Source: Arabidopsis thaliana (Eukaryota; Streptophyta; Magnoliopsida; Brassicales; Brassicaceae). Taken from it: a stretch of 64,000 bases of DNA. How positions within the stretch are numbered: position 1 is the stretch's first letter; the number at the start of each line of letters is the position of its first letter. The DNA lies in NCBI RefSeq assembly GCF_000001735.4, contig NC_003076.8, positions 22,695,835 through 22,759,834 on the forward strand, written 5' to 3'. The notes beneath the pieces were generated by a model. It made no database searches. It was given only the letters and a program-made list of their open reading frames with translations, and was not told the DNA's origin. Made by a program: the position numbers and the translations under genes. Shown here piece by piece: positions 10,943 through 21,286 of the stretch.

Positions 10943-11287
10943 ATTTTTTGCCATAACAATATAAAAAGATTGTTGCATACGTTTCTATCAGTTTTTATTT
11001 CACATTTAATCATATATGAAGAACGGTAATTATACAAATAGAGAAATCATATTTAGATAGATAGGAGAAAGCTAAATAGATAAGGACTATAAAGTATATA
11101 CATCATATAATCTAACTATTATTACAAGTTATATCTCAATATCAATATGTTCTTCACCATCGTTTGATAGTGCAGTTCCGAAACAGTAAACCATCGGCTG
11201 GCGGACTGGTCAACTGAAGCTGATAACTCCCTTTTAGCCAATATGAATAGTAAATAAACCCAAGAACCACTTTCACTTTGAATTTAC
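10943..11287 (-). pseudogene. LEA2 C-terminal fragment plus 3' flank; left arm of an inverted repeat
   Basis: Positions 11151-11287 (minus strand) match the last 45 or so codons and stop region of the LEA2 gene. Positions 10943-11150 match DNA beyond it. The whole segment is the reverse complement, at perhaps 75-80% identity by eye, of 13193-13544. Only the C-terminal end is present and the frame is not open, so it is a fragment. Confidence 0.8.
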
Positions 11288-12012
11288 ATAATAACTTAAT
11301 AAAAGAAAAAAAAAAAAACTATGATAGAAAAATTAGCATATTCTTCCATTAGTTTCGCAAATGCGCCGACAACGTTTTTGACTTCAAAAACAAAAGTAGA
11401 ACTCGTGTGTGAAAAGCAAGATTCTTTCCTTTCTGGTATAATGTTCTAATTTGTAATTAAAATATCGAATATTGCTTCTGAAAGGATCATATGTATAAAT
11501 CTGACCCAAAAAAAAAAGCTATATTTCTTAGAACATGTTTCATGCATGAACGTAAAAAGAAAAAAAAAATAGACAACATGAATATTACGGAAGGGAATAA
11601 AAAGCTGAACATATAATGAACAAGATATAGAAAGGATTTATTAAAGGACGAAGAAAAGGAGTGAAAATTATGGATTCATTTGGTGTCAACAGATAATGTA
11701 TAAAGTAGAGTACTTGAGTATGTTAAAAAAAGACTACCAGAGTTAAATGACATCATAAATGAAACTAAAAACAGTTTGAGTTTCAATCCAAAAATAGAGT
11801 ACTTGAGACTTGAGAGGTAGTTGAAAAAGAGTTAATTAACATCAATGAAATGAAGTTATAAACAAGTTTGAGTTTCGATCTAAAAACTAGGATTTGGAAC
11901 TAAAATTTGCCTCTGAAATTATTGGAGTAAAACGGTGCAACGACGGCGAGTGGCAGATCCTTTGGTAGAATAGAAGGAATGACCACGTGTGGTTGGTTGT
12001 TGTCATCACTAT
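11288..12012. other. AT-rich spacer without a recognisable gene
   Basis: This lies between the inverted-repeat arm and the right direct repeat. It contains A-tracts (near 11310 and 11505) and a local duplication in which GAGTACTTGAG and AGTTTGAGTTTC words recur between 11710 and 11880. I see no coding frame, TIR or RNA gene. Confidence 0.6.
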
Positions 12013-12547
12013 TATGATTTCCCTCGTAAAGCCATATTTCATTATCATTGTCCCCATCTTATTTCACTTCATACATACCTAGAAACACAAAAATGTCTAC
12101 TTACACACATTTCAGCATATATATCACATTTTGTATATACATAATTTAAATAATAAACCACTCCAACTTTTATGAATTGGAAAGGGAACATAATCAAAAA
12201 TTATACCAAACCAGAGTTTCTAAAGGATAAACATTTTGTGGTAAAGATAAAACTAAATAGAAGTCATACTTTAAAGAAATGGAGAATAGCAATTGATTTA
12301 ACATGATACAATCTTTTTTTTTGAAAAAACATGTTACAACGATGAAATAGATAAAGATGTCAAAGTTTATGCTGACAAAATCTTTTTTAAAAAGAGGGTA
12401 AAATAAGTTTAACATGAAGGTATGAGATCAAAAGGTTATGAGTAAAATTTTCTTTCTATGAAACAGCTTAACTTAATAAAATACATATCAAATTAAAAAA
12501 AAAAAGACATTGACATATATATCATCGATGTAACACATCAACCACCA
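12013..12547. repeat. Direct repeat, right copy (about 535 bp)
   Basis: This is the partner of 10302-10843, with the same start and end words. Scattered substitutions and single-base indels separate the copies. The distance between repeat starts is 1.71 kb. The DNA left of the repeat differs between copies, so the repeat itself, not a larger block, was copied. Confidence 0.85.
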
Positions 12548-12633
12548 TCTTTCTTGAGAGTTTTCTTGTTCGTGTGAGGAGAACTAAGATGTGTTTTGAA
12601 TGGAAGGAACGAAGATGTGAGTTTTAAACACAA

Positions 12634-12810
12634 TCACAATGTTTTACTATGGTTTTGCTTATGTTTTGCTATGGTTTTACGTATGTTTTCTTTATATTTT
12701 TAATATTATCTTTTAAATATAGTTCTTCCAAAAATTTCACTTTCCCAAAATATATTTAATTAGTATAAGAATTTATAGTTTCAATTTTATAGTACATGCC
12801 CGCCTATTTT
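12634..12810. mobile_element. hAT-like element remnant (internal part)
   Basis: This shares the internal words TACTATGGTTTTGCT, AATATTATCTTTTAAAT, TTCACTTTCCCAAAATATAT and ATAGTTTCAATTTTATAG with the copies at 6.7-6.9, 9.9-10.1 and 13.5-13.7 kb. Both termini are missing. It sits directly before the plus-strand LEA2 fragment. Confidence 0.5.
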
Positions 12811-12828
12811 ATAGTATATTTAACTGTG

Positions 12829-13370
12829 ACTTTGATTATCTATCATGTCGTCAGTCCAAGAAGCCATGTTATCTAAGTTTCTAACGCAAAGCTTAACAGC
12901 TTCCTCTTCGGTTCACCTGAACCGTCAATTTCGACGGCGATATGTTGTTGCAGTTAAACTTCACCAACCCGAACAAGAAAATCAGTGTGATGTTTGAGAA
13001 AGTTTCGGTAAAAATATTGTTTACCGACGAAATGATTGCCACACAAGGTATCTTGCCGTTTTCGCTAAGAAACAACACGACTAGGCTACAAACGATCCAT
13101 TTGGTTGCAAAGCCGATCTTCTTGCCTATAAATGATATGGTTGAGCTCAGAAGACAAGTGACGAGCAACATGATTGAATATGAAATCATAAGTAGATTCA
13201 GAGTAAAAGTTGTTATTGGGTATATTAACTATTCGTATTGGTTAAAAGGGAGTTGTCAACTTCAGTTGACCAGTCCGCCAGCCGATGACTTACTGTCTCG
13301 GAAGTATACACTACAGAAATATGATGAAGAATGTATGATGGGTGATATATATATAAATATTGATATATAA
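12829..13370 (+). pseudogene. LEA2 pseudogene, C-terminal two thirds, inverted relative to the parent
   Basis: Homology to the LEA2 gene starts in the membrane segment (TLIIYHVVS) at about 12829. The frame there meets a stop (GTTATCTAA near 12870), and a shift follows in the AKLN region. From 12942 the frame is open to 13370 and reads LQLNFTNPNKK, QGILPFSLRNNTTRL, VELRRQVTSNMIEYEI and LQLTSPPADD, so 142 codons of clean LEA_2 domain survive. The ATG at 12942 is internal to the family protein and leaves no membrane anchor. The right part doubles as an arm of the inverted repeat. It may be annotated as a small unknown protein, but I think it is a fragment. Confidence 0.75.
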
Positions 13371-13544
13371 CTCATAATACTATTTAGATTATGATGTATA
13401 TCTAATTAGCTTTCCTCTATCTATCCAAATATGATTTCTCTTCTTATAAAATTATTGTTCTTCATATATGATTAAATGTGAAATTATCACATAAACTGAT
13501 AGAATCGTACGCAACAATCTTTTTATATTGTTATGGCAAAAAAC
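13193..13544. repeat. Right arm of the inverted repeat
   Basis: This is the reverse complement of 10943-11287, covering the LEA2 C-terminus and about 200 bases of 3' flank up to TTGTTATGGCAAAAAA. The arms are about 1.9 kb apart and have diverged, so they are not a recent duplication. Confidence 0.8.
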
Positions 13545-13715
13545 TAAGTTTTGCATATGTTTTGCTTTCGTTTCTAATATTATTTTTAAATCTAATTTTT
13601 CCAAAAAGTTCACTCTCCCAAAATATATATATAAGTAGTTTAAAAATTGTAGGTTTCAATTTTAGAGATATGTTAGTAATTTTTTTATTAAACTAGAGAA
13701 TTGAAAAATAAAAAC
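13540..13715. mobile_element. hAT-like element remnant next to the inverted-repeat arm
   Basis: Internal words (TTTTGCATATGTTTTGCT, TCTCCCAAAATATAT, GTAGGTTTCAATTTTAGAGATATG, GAATTGAAAAATAAAAACTC) match the copy at 9871-10115. No intact terminus is visible. It starts exactly where the inverted-repeat homology ends. Confidence 0.5.
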
Positions 13716-14089
13716 TCTCGTATATAAACCGTTACAGACACACCGCACGTCACTTGAGTGTAACTCCATTTATATAAACCGTTACAGACAGAAAGTATGA
13801 AAAAATAATATAGAGAAAGAAGAAGCATAAAAGTAATTTTTCTGAAAAAATGAAATGAAACAAAAAAGAGAGAGAAAATTAAAAAGTCTATTTTTCTGTT
13901 AAAAACTCACTTCTTAAGTGTATGAACAGAATACTTAATATATACCTTTCGAATTACATAAATGCCCACAAAGTTCGAAGAGTCAAACTACTTGTAAACA
14001 AACAAAACCAAACATTTAATACCTCTTTGACCCATGCATCCATAAATACATATGTATACCAGTTTATATGCAGGTATACATGGTGTGAG

Positions 14090-14975
14090 ATGCAAACGAA
14101 TGTTCAGGAAACTAAAAGGTTAAGACATTACACTAACAAACAAAAAATTCTTTTGGTCGGAGAAGGAGACTTCTCCTTTTCTCTGTCTCTAGCTAGAGCC
14201 TTTGGTTCTGCATCTAACCTCACCGCAACCTCTCTCGATACTCAAGGTAATAAAAAATCTTAGAGATATATCATTACTGTTTGATCTATTTGTATATCTA
14301 TATAAAATAGAGTACATTTTCTTGCAATATTTTAAAATTTGCATCGAAAAAAAAACAAACAACAACGAATGTTGTAGGGGAGCTAGAGCAGAAGTTTAAG
14401 AATGGGAAGGCGAATGTAGAAGAGCTGGAAAGACTCGGGTGCAGCGTGGTCTATGGAGTTAACGTGCACTCCATGATCACAAAACCTAGCGTTGGTGGTT
14501 CTGCGATATATGACAGAGTCATCTTCAATTTTCCTACGCATGGTTCGACTATGGTCGTGAGCACGAAATCAAAACCATCATGTATGATTTTAAATTATAT
14601 ACACAACTTGTCTCCCCCTATGCACATAATTTAAAACAATACTTTTTCGGCTTGTTTCATCCACGTACGCTATGTGATTTTAGGAGACATCAAGAGCTTG
14701 TACGAGGGTTTATGAAGAGTGCAAGAGTGTTGGTGAAAGATGAAGACAAGGGAGGAGAGATTCATGTGATTCATAAGACAGAATATCCATTTAGCGAGTG
14801 GAAGCTCAAGACTTTGGGTGAGAAAGAAGGTTTAGATTTGATCCGTGAGGTCGAGTTTTGCTTAAGTCATTATCCTGGTTATTTCAACAAGAGAGGAAGT
14901 GGAGGTTATAGTGACTCTAGCTTCCCTGTTGGGAAATCTTCTACTTTCATGTTTACGAAACAGTTCTTTTATTAA
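14090..14975 (+). pseudogene. Second BMT5-like (DUF2431) gene, with a one-base frameshift in exon 2
   Basis: By alignment to the copy at 8.2 kb, the exons are 14090..14246, 14378..14581 and 14684..14975. Exon 1 has LLVGEGDFSFSLSLARAFGS. Exon 2 has EELERLGCSVVYGVNVHSM and DRVIFNFP. After that, the family sequence (HAWFDYGREHEIKTIM) is readable only in the next frame, so one base is missing at about 14533-14540. Exon 3 (RHQELVRGFMKSAR, GEIHVIHK, YPGYFNKRG, GKSSTFMF) is intact and keeps the normal C-terminus that the first copy has lost. I found no nearby donor or acceptor that restores the frame. The upstream region (13939-14046) is also duplicated at 10.2 kb. I believe this is At5g56075; it may be annotated as coding. 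Confidence 0.7.
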
Positions 14976-15567
14976 CTTGTATTTACTTATCACTTTTGCC
15001 CAGATAAAACTTATCACTATGATGATAATAATTATAGTGTTTGATTTAGTCATTTGTATTAATTTTTCTTTACCAAGAGATTTCAGCTACAGTTTTTCTT
15101 CTTTGAATTCAGACCTCATAACATAATAGTTAGGTAAGATTGAAAATTCAATTTACAACTTACAACATACATCATGAAATCCTAATTATGAATGAAACTC
15201 GACTATATATTCGTATTTTTAAGGATTTGTGAATACAATGTGTTTGTTTAGTGATGATAATTACAAAAATAACAACACAAAAAATATTTTACAGACACCA
15301 CAAATATCAGTCACAAACAAAACCTTCATGATTTATCATTTATCAATATATGAGGATTCTCAAGTTTAATATTGATCATAATAAAAAGAACATACAACAA
15401 GGTTACATATCTTCACACATATGAAAATCAAAGAACTCACAAAAAACACAAACTTATTATACTTAACAAACATACCACACGGATCACAACACATAGGCAT
15501 AAAATTGAAAAGGGCAAAACATAAACACATAATCTTAAGAAAAGAGATGTGTTACATAGTTACTTGT
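14976..15567. other. Gap between convergent genes
   Basis: This holds the 3' flanks of the second BMT5-like gene and of NAS2. It is AT-rich, and I see no gene or repeat. Confidence 0.6.
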
Positions 15568-16530
15568 TTACTCGATGGCACTATACTCCTCGATCAAATT
15601 CTTCTCCATACCACGATTGTTCAAGATCGCGTGGACCTTAGAGCAATTACAAGGCATAACCACACACCGTCCGATCTGGCTGCCTCGAGCTCCATTTGAA
15701 CCACCAAGCTTACGTGCGATGACCACCGAATTAACCACGTCGTCAGACGGATGATAAATGGTTAACACCTCAAACCCTTTAAGATCACAAGAGTCAACGA
15801 TTGGATACAAGAAAGCTCTAAGACCATGAGCACTTCTTAGCATCACCACAGCTCCAGGAGCCATATGCTTCTCTAAATGCTCAATAGCTTTGACCTTTGA
15901 CTCTTTATCCATCCCAACAAGAGCTGCCAAGAAAACAACATCGTATTGGTCTAACCCCTCCTTAGCGTTTAATACATCAGTTGTGTGGAAAATCATGCGT
16001 TTGGAAAGGTCAGAATCACGAGAAACGAGGTTTGAAGCGAGTGTGTTGGCGTGTGAGTCGATGTCGAAGTTGTGGAACGTTGTGTTGGGGAGGTGGAACT
16101 TGGCCAAGACGATGGAAGTAAGTGGCATCGGACCGGAACCAATAAAGGCGACTTTGGTCGGGACATGGGTTGTGTGTTGAGATAGGAGATCGAATTCGAG
16201 TTTGCCTAGTTTGAGATAGTTGTTGTAATAGGGGAAGATGTGTAAATGGTTTAGAGGGTTGTCTTCAAAAGAGCCTAAGATTGCTGAAAAGTGTTGCTCT
16301 AAATAACCTTCGGCTTCACCACAAAGCTTGATGAGATGAGATCTCATGTCTTTGACTTTTTCATCGTGTATCTCTGTGACATCGATGTTCGTGTCCGTTG
16401 GTAAGCACGTGGACACAAGTTGTCTGAACAAAGTGTCGACATTCTTGGATGGTTTTAAGCTCTCGAGGTTTGAGATTTGGTTGTATAAGTCCATGATTTG
16501 CTTCACAACGAGGTTGTTTTCGCAAGCCAT
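15568..16530 (-). CDS. NAS2: Nicotianamine synthase 2
   Basis: This is an intronless gene of 320 aa, the full family length, with ATG at 16530. The enzyme joins three molecules of S-adenosylmethionine into nicotianamine, the chelator that moves iron, zinc, copper and nickel within the plant. The Rossmann SAM-binding motif is GSGPMPLTS at residues 131-139, followed by FHNFDID (152-158) and VVFLAALVGM. The conserved GEAEGYLEQHF stretch at 71-81 lies in the helical N-terminal domain. I choose NAS2 among the four Arabidopsis paralogues by map position. The minus-strand upstream region has a TATA-like AATAAATAA near 16628-16637 and an E-box CATGTG near 16644. A coupled iron-response motif cannot be claimed from sequence alone. 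Confidence 0.95.
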   Translation of the reverse strand: MACENNLVVKQIMDLYNQISNLESLKPSKNVDTLFRQLVSTCLPTDTNIDVTEIHDEKVKDMRSHLIKLCGEAEGYLEQHFSAILGSFEDNPLNHLHIFPYYNNYLKLGKLEFDLLSQHTTHVPTKVAFIGSGPMPLTSIVLAKFHLPNTTFHNFDIDSHANTLASNLVSRDSDLSKRMIFHTTDVLNAKEGLDQYDVVFLAALVGMDKESKVKAIEHLEKHMAPGAVVMLRSAHGLRAFLYPIVDSCDLKGFEVLTIYHPSDDVVNSVVIARKLGGSNGARGSQIGRCVVMPCNCSKVHAILNNRGMEKNLIEEYSAIE

Positions 16531-18799
16531 GTCGACACTATGAAGAGAGAATATTGAGTTTTGAAATTGTTTTCAATACTTGGAAAAAAGCTTGTGTTGT
16601 TGTGTTGCCTTAACCCTCGCAAGGGGTCGTTATTTATTGACGCATGTGGGGTCCATTCTTGGCTAAATTTTGTTATTTTATTTATTTGATTCGATTCATA
16701 TAGGTTACAAATATTTCCTCTAGGTCATTTTAATGTATGTTTTAGAACTATTGTTTTTTTGTTTCAAAACGTTTCGTTTCCAAATAAGTCCTCACAAATT
16801 TTATAACTGACCTTTATCATTACTATCCTCAAAATAGTAAAAATACCATGTACAACTTAAAAAATGTAAAAAGAGGACAATACTGTTACCTATTTTCACA
16901 TTGCTTAGGAATGAGAGTAATTAATGGCTGATCAAGTTACTTTAGTCACAAATTGGCGGGGAACAAGACAAACTAGTAACTTATAGAATCATATACACTC
17001 TTCAACTAAAAATCGCGATATGTTCCATTTATGGATTTTATTGGGTTTGGTTTCATGACGAATGAATTTACCAAAATAATAAGAGTTTAACACACATTAG
17101 AATTGGCTTCTTTTGTTACACATAATAGTTTTAGACACATATTTTGTAAATCAGTAAATGGTAAATGCCAACATGCAACGCAAACATTTTTTTCTTTTCA
17201 TTTTGTTTATCGTGTTTTCATTTACAAATTTTTAGGTCTATTAATTATAGTTATAAGGTAACGGAAATGAACATTTTAACTATATTTTCATGAAGAAAAA
17301 CGAAAAGGTAACCAAAACTCAAAAAATTAAGAGTAATTTTTCTCCACAAATTCACATTAAATATTAGCGTTACTCGTCGAGTGTAAATATTCCATTAGTG
17401 ATGTGTGCGTATGCGTATGCTTATGCTTGTCATTACGTAATCTCACTGTTATGCATGAATGGAATCTAAAGGAAAATACTACGATTTAGTCATTATACGT
17501 GTAGTCGTGAATAATTGTTAATTGTATCAATCATACGAGATAACGTATAGTTAGAGTTGGTAATTTAGGCATGTCTCATAACATTTTTAAGTCGCCACGA
17601 AAATGCATCATATTTTTTTTTTTTTTTTAATGTAAAAGAAATAAAGATGAAGTAGGTGATGATAGCCCGAAAAAATAATGTTCTATCTGAATTTTATATT
17701 ATATACTGTTGAATTCTAAACAGTCATCAAACTTAAAAATCTTAGATTCCATTCACTACTCATCACATGCTAATGCTTTGTTGGGAATAAATCTCAGTCC
17801 TTTGGGGTCACTCATCCAATTCAGACATGTTTTTGTTTTTGTTTTTTGAAGAATATTGTTAGACACGTAAATTAATTGAACTCGCTATAATATCCGAATC
17901 AAAGTTTGTATTCTAAACATGTTTTTTAGAACTGAATAATTCTGAATTACATATAAAAAGGAAAAAATAAATCTGTTTTATTAAAGCACCAAACTGAATT
18001 AAAACATACTACTATATAGGTTTTGCAATAGACTGATGTTACACATACATTAATTTATATCAATAATGCCTCTTGCATGAAATGAATGGCCAATTTTACG
18101 TAGCTCTCATCATACGTTAAACGATCCTATAAAAGAAAGAAGCGGTTCTGTTTTCAGATTTGAATATTAACCGTACTTTACTAAGATTTATATTCTTGTC
18201 AAAATGCATCTATTAATTATCTATAGTAGATATGGTAATGCTATACCCTTTAAATTAAGTGCGTATACATCATGGTCATGTTGAGTTTGAGTGCGACGAT
18301 CCACGTAGTCATATACTCATATGGTATCAAAATTTCTGGAGATTTAGTATGGTAATCGAAAACTCAAAACCCTTTATGATTTTTTTGTTAAAACTTAAAA
18401 CAAAACCTTTAATAATAAATAAAATTTGATAGGTATTTAGATATGTACTTGCATATTATGTCGGACTTTTAAAATAAAAGTTTAGATCGTTTGAACATCC
18501 AAAAATCATTAAGTAAGTCAGATAAAAAAAAAAAAAATTATTTTTTTTATCATAAAAAATTAAAGGAAAAAAAAAATTAATTGTTTTTTTGCTATTGATG
18601 TATGTTGTTTCCTGTTTTCGTTCAACACATCGTGTCGTTTTTATACCCGGACATTGTTAGTGTCTACCATATAGCCACCACAGCAAAACCCGAACCCGGA
18701 AATATTCGGGTCGGGTCGAAGTTGCAGAATGAGATTTGATTTGCCATACTTTTTGTCGCCTGAACGCAAAAACCTTGCTTAAACCCTAGAGAGATAGAG
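16531..18799. other. Divergent intergenic region between NAS2 and COX15
   Basis: 2.3 kb of AT-rich DNA with long homopolymer tracts (T near 17611, A/T near 18525-18590). It must hold both promoters. Close to COX15 (18687-18717) there is a GC-richer patch, CCCGAACCCGG then TTCGGGTCGGGTCG, that can fold back. I see no gene. Confidence 0.55.
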
Positions 18800-20771
18800 A
18801 TGTTTCGGGCGGTTGGATCGGCTCTGAAGAGGAACAAAGAAGCGTTTAATGGAATTGCTCGAGGATTCACCACTTCGTCTCATCGAGTTTTCACTTCTAA
18901 CATTACAGCTGCTTCTGTAACCTCTGCTTCGTCTTCTCCTTTAGCTGGAAACTCCTTCTATGGCTTGCGATCTCTGCTCAAGGTAGTGTGAATAATTTCC
19001 CAAAAAGGTTGATACTTTTTCGTTAAAGGTTGAGACTTTTGATCAGGGTTATGTTAAACTTGAGATTTTTGGTTACTTTTAGAGGATCCTGAGATTGGGC
19101 TCTGATCAGGATTATGTTTTGTGTAGGGTCAAAATGCTTCAATGTTTAGGAGGATGTCAACTGTAGCGTCGATAAGCTCAGAGAGTAAAGAGGGTTTGAA
19201 GCTTCTTGTCACTGGAGGACCTCAAGCTCAGAAATGGGTTGGAATTTGGCTTTTTGGTTCGGCTGCTTGGGTTTTCAGCATGGTTGTACTTGGCGGTGTA
19301 ACCCGATTAACTCGATCTGGTTTATCGATGACTGATTGGAAATTTACTGGTGAATTCCCTCCTCTGTCAGATGAAGCTTGGGCTAAGGAGTTTGAGAAAT
19401 ATAAGCAGTCACCTGAATATAAGCGGTTAGTGTTTCGATTTTGGTAGCTAAAGCTGTTGCTTGCATTTGCGTTTTCTGTATTTGGACGAAGTCTTGATCT
19501 TGAAAATGCTGTTTGTGTTTTGGGATTTGGTGTTTTGTAGTGTGAACAAAGGGATGAACCTTGAAGATTTTAAGTTCATATATTGGATGGAGTATGCTCA
19601 TCGAATGTGGGGAAGAGGATTGGGAATCATGTTTGCTTTGCCGTTTTCTTATTTTCTGCGTAAAGGGTATATTACTCTACGTCTTGGAGTTCAGCTCTCT
19701 GGTTTATTTGCGCTTGGTGCTGGACAAGGTTTCATTGGTTGGTGGATGGTTAAAAGTGGTTTAGAGGTAAGCATTAGGAAGTGTGGTAGATCCTCTTATT
19801 AGATGTTGTTATGTGCTGAATATTGTGTAACCAACCAGTAATCAGTTTGGTCTTGTAGGAGCCACCGTCTGAGTATTCTCAACCGAGGGTAAGCCCATAC
19901 CGTCTTGCAGCTCACCTGACCTCAGCTTTTGCCATTTATTGTGGACTTTTCTGGACCGCTCTCTCTGTTGTTATGCCTGAACCACCAGCTGAGTCACTGG
20001 CTTGGGTTCGCGGAGCAGCTAAAGTGAAGAAGCTTGCATTACCAGTAAGCTTGATTGTTGGTATCACTGCAATTTCAGGAGCATTTGTTGCTGGAAATGA
20101 TGCTGTAAGTAAACTAACAAAGTTGGATCTAAGCTTCTATTATATTAGTTACAGAAAGGAAGCTTAGTATATTGATCTCTCTGTTTGTGAATTTTAGGGT
20201 CGTGCATTCAACACATTTCCCAAAATGGGTGACACATGGATCCCAGATAATATATTTGAGATGAAACCACTTTTACGCAACTTTTTCGAGAACACAGCAA
20301 CTGTTCAGGTACACCATTGACACAAAGCTTTCTCAATTTGCTTCAAGAATCTCAAAAAGACTGAAAAATTACTTAAATTTCAGCTTGATCATCGCCTTCT
20401 GGCAACCACAACATTAATCGCAATCGGAACAATGTGGTGGTTCACAAGGAAGCTAGACATACATCCAGCTGTTAAAGCTTTGATCGGAAGTACTGTTGGA
20501 ATGACTGCTGTTCAGGTAAAATCAATCATCATAAACTTTAATGGAAACCTAAAATCAAAACCATTGATAAGGTTTCCCTTTTTGTATTTTGCAGGTGACA
20601 TTAGGTGTATCAACGCTTCTGAGTTATGTTCCGGTTTCACTAGGAAGTGCACACCAAGCAGGAGCTTTAACACTTCTCACTTTGATGCTACTTCTCAATC
20701 ACACTCTTCGGAGGCCATCACCTTCTCTTCTCAAATCTCTTCCACAAGTTGCTAAATCAAATTTCAGCTAA
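18800..20771 (+). CDS. COX15: Haem A synthase COX15, mitochondrial
   Basis: Seven exons: 18800..18982, 19127..19425, 19541..19766, 19859..20104, 20198..20308, 20384..20515, 20595..20771. All introns are GT-AG and the frame is continuous for 457 aa. The first 65 or so residues are rich in Arg, Ser and Ala and lack acidic residues until later, like a mitochondrial presequence. The membrane part begins with WVGIWLFGSAAWVFSMVVLGGVTRLTRSGLS. The expected haem-ligand histidines appear in YAHRMWGR, AAHLTSA, LDHRLL and GSAHQAG, placed as in COX15/CtaA. The enzyme converts haem O to haem A in the inner membrane for cytochrome c oxidase. It is single-copy and intact. Confidence 0.95.
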
Positions 20772-21286
20772 GCCCTCTTCACCAAAATCTTTCCTTTTTC
20801 ATTATTTACTAAAAAAACAATTCTTTGGCTCACTATGCTACTAGCAAGCTTTCATCGAATCTTGTGTCAATGATGTTGTATGGTTCGAAAAATAAAGTAC
20901 AAAAACAATTAACAAAAGTTTCATATGAATCCCAGAACTCTGATAACTTTCATTGATAGCTTCGTGTTGTTTGTTTCATTGCCAATAGAAAATCATTGGA
21001 TAATTCTAGTTTTAGAGTCAATAATTTCTTATACCAATTTGGTTCAGTGGTAAATTTTAGTTCGGTTTTAGTTTAGATACGATTCGGTTAATTCAGTCCG
21101 GTTCAAATCCGTAAGCCTTGTGGTTGTGGATAATGTTTCGAGACAGTTTTTTGGCGTTTTGGATATACAAGACTATCCACGTGTCGTAATACTGTAGCTT
21201 ATCGGTATCCACGTGTCAGTAGCCTACCATCTTCCTTTCTATATAGCCATGGTACAAAATTCTTTGTTCAACTTCACACTACTACT
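20772..21286. other. Intergenic region with the upstream region of the oleosin-like gene
   Basis: The first half is the 3' flank of COX15. From about 21040 it carries several (T/C)GGTT(C/T) words and ends in a compact promoter (see 21177-21246). Confidence 0.6.
21177..21246 (+). promoter_or_regulatory. Two ABRE/G-box-like sites plus TATA box
   Basis: The 9-mer CCACGTGTC occurs at 21177-21185 and again at 21209-21217, 32 bases apart and in the same orientation. A TATA box (TATATAG) lies at about 21240-21246, some 40 bases before the ATG at 21287. Paired ACGT-core sites of this type are the usual abscisic-acid/bZIP response arrangement in plants. Confidence 0.7.

Noticed and set aside
13922-14089. 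Longer N-terminus for the second BMT5-like gene
   Set aside because: The frame is open further upstream, but this stretch matches the duplicated promoter segment at 10.2 kb and the paralogue has no such extension. The ATG at 14090 fits the family.
21033-21120. tRNA-like boxes (TGGTTCAGTGGTA and GGTTCAAATCC)
   Set aside because: Both internal promoter words are present, but no acceptor stem pairs and the T stem has a mismatch, so no cloverleaf forms. At most it is a decayed tRNA or SINE relic.
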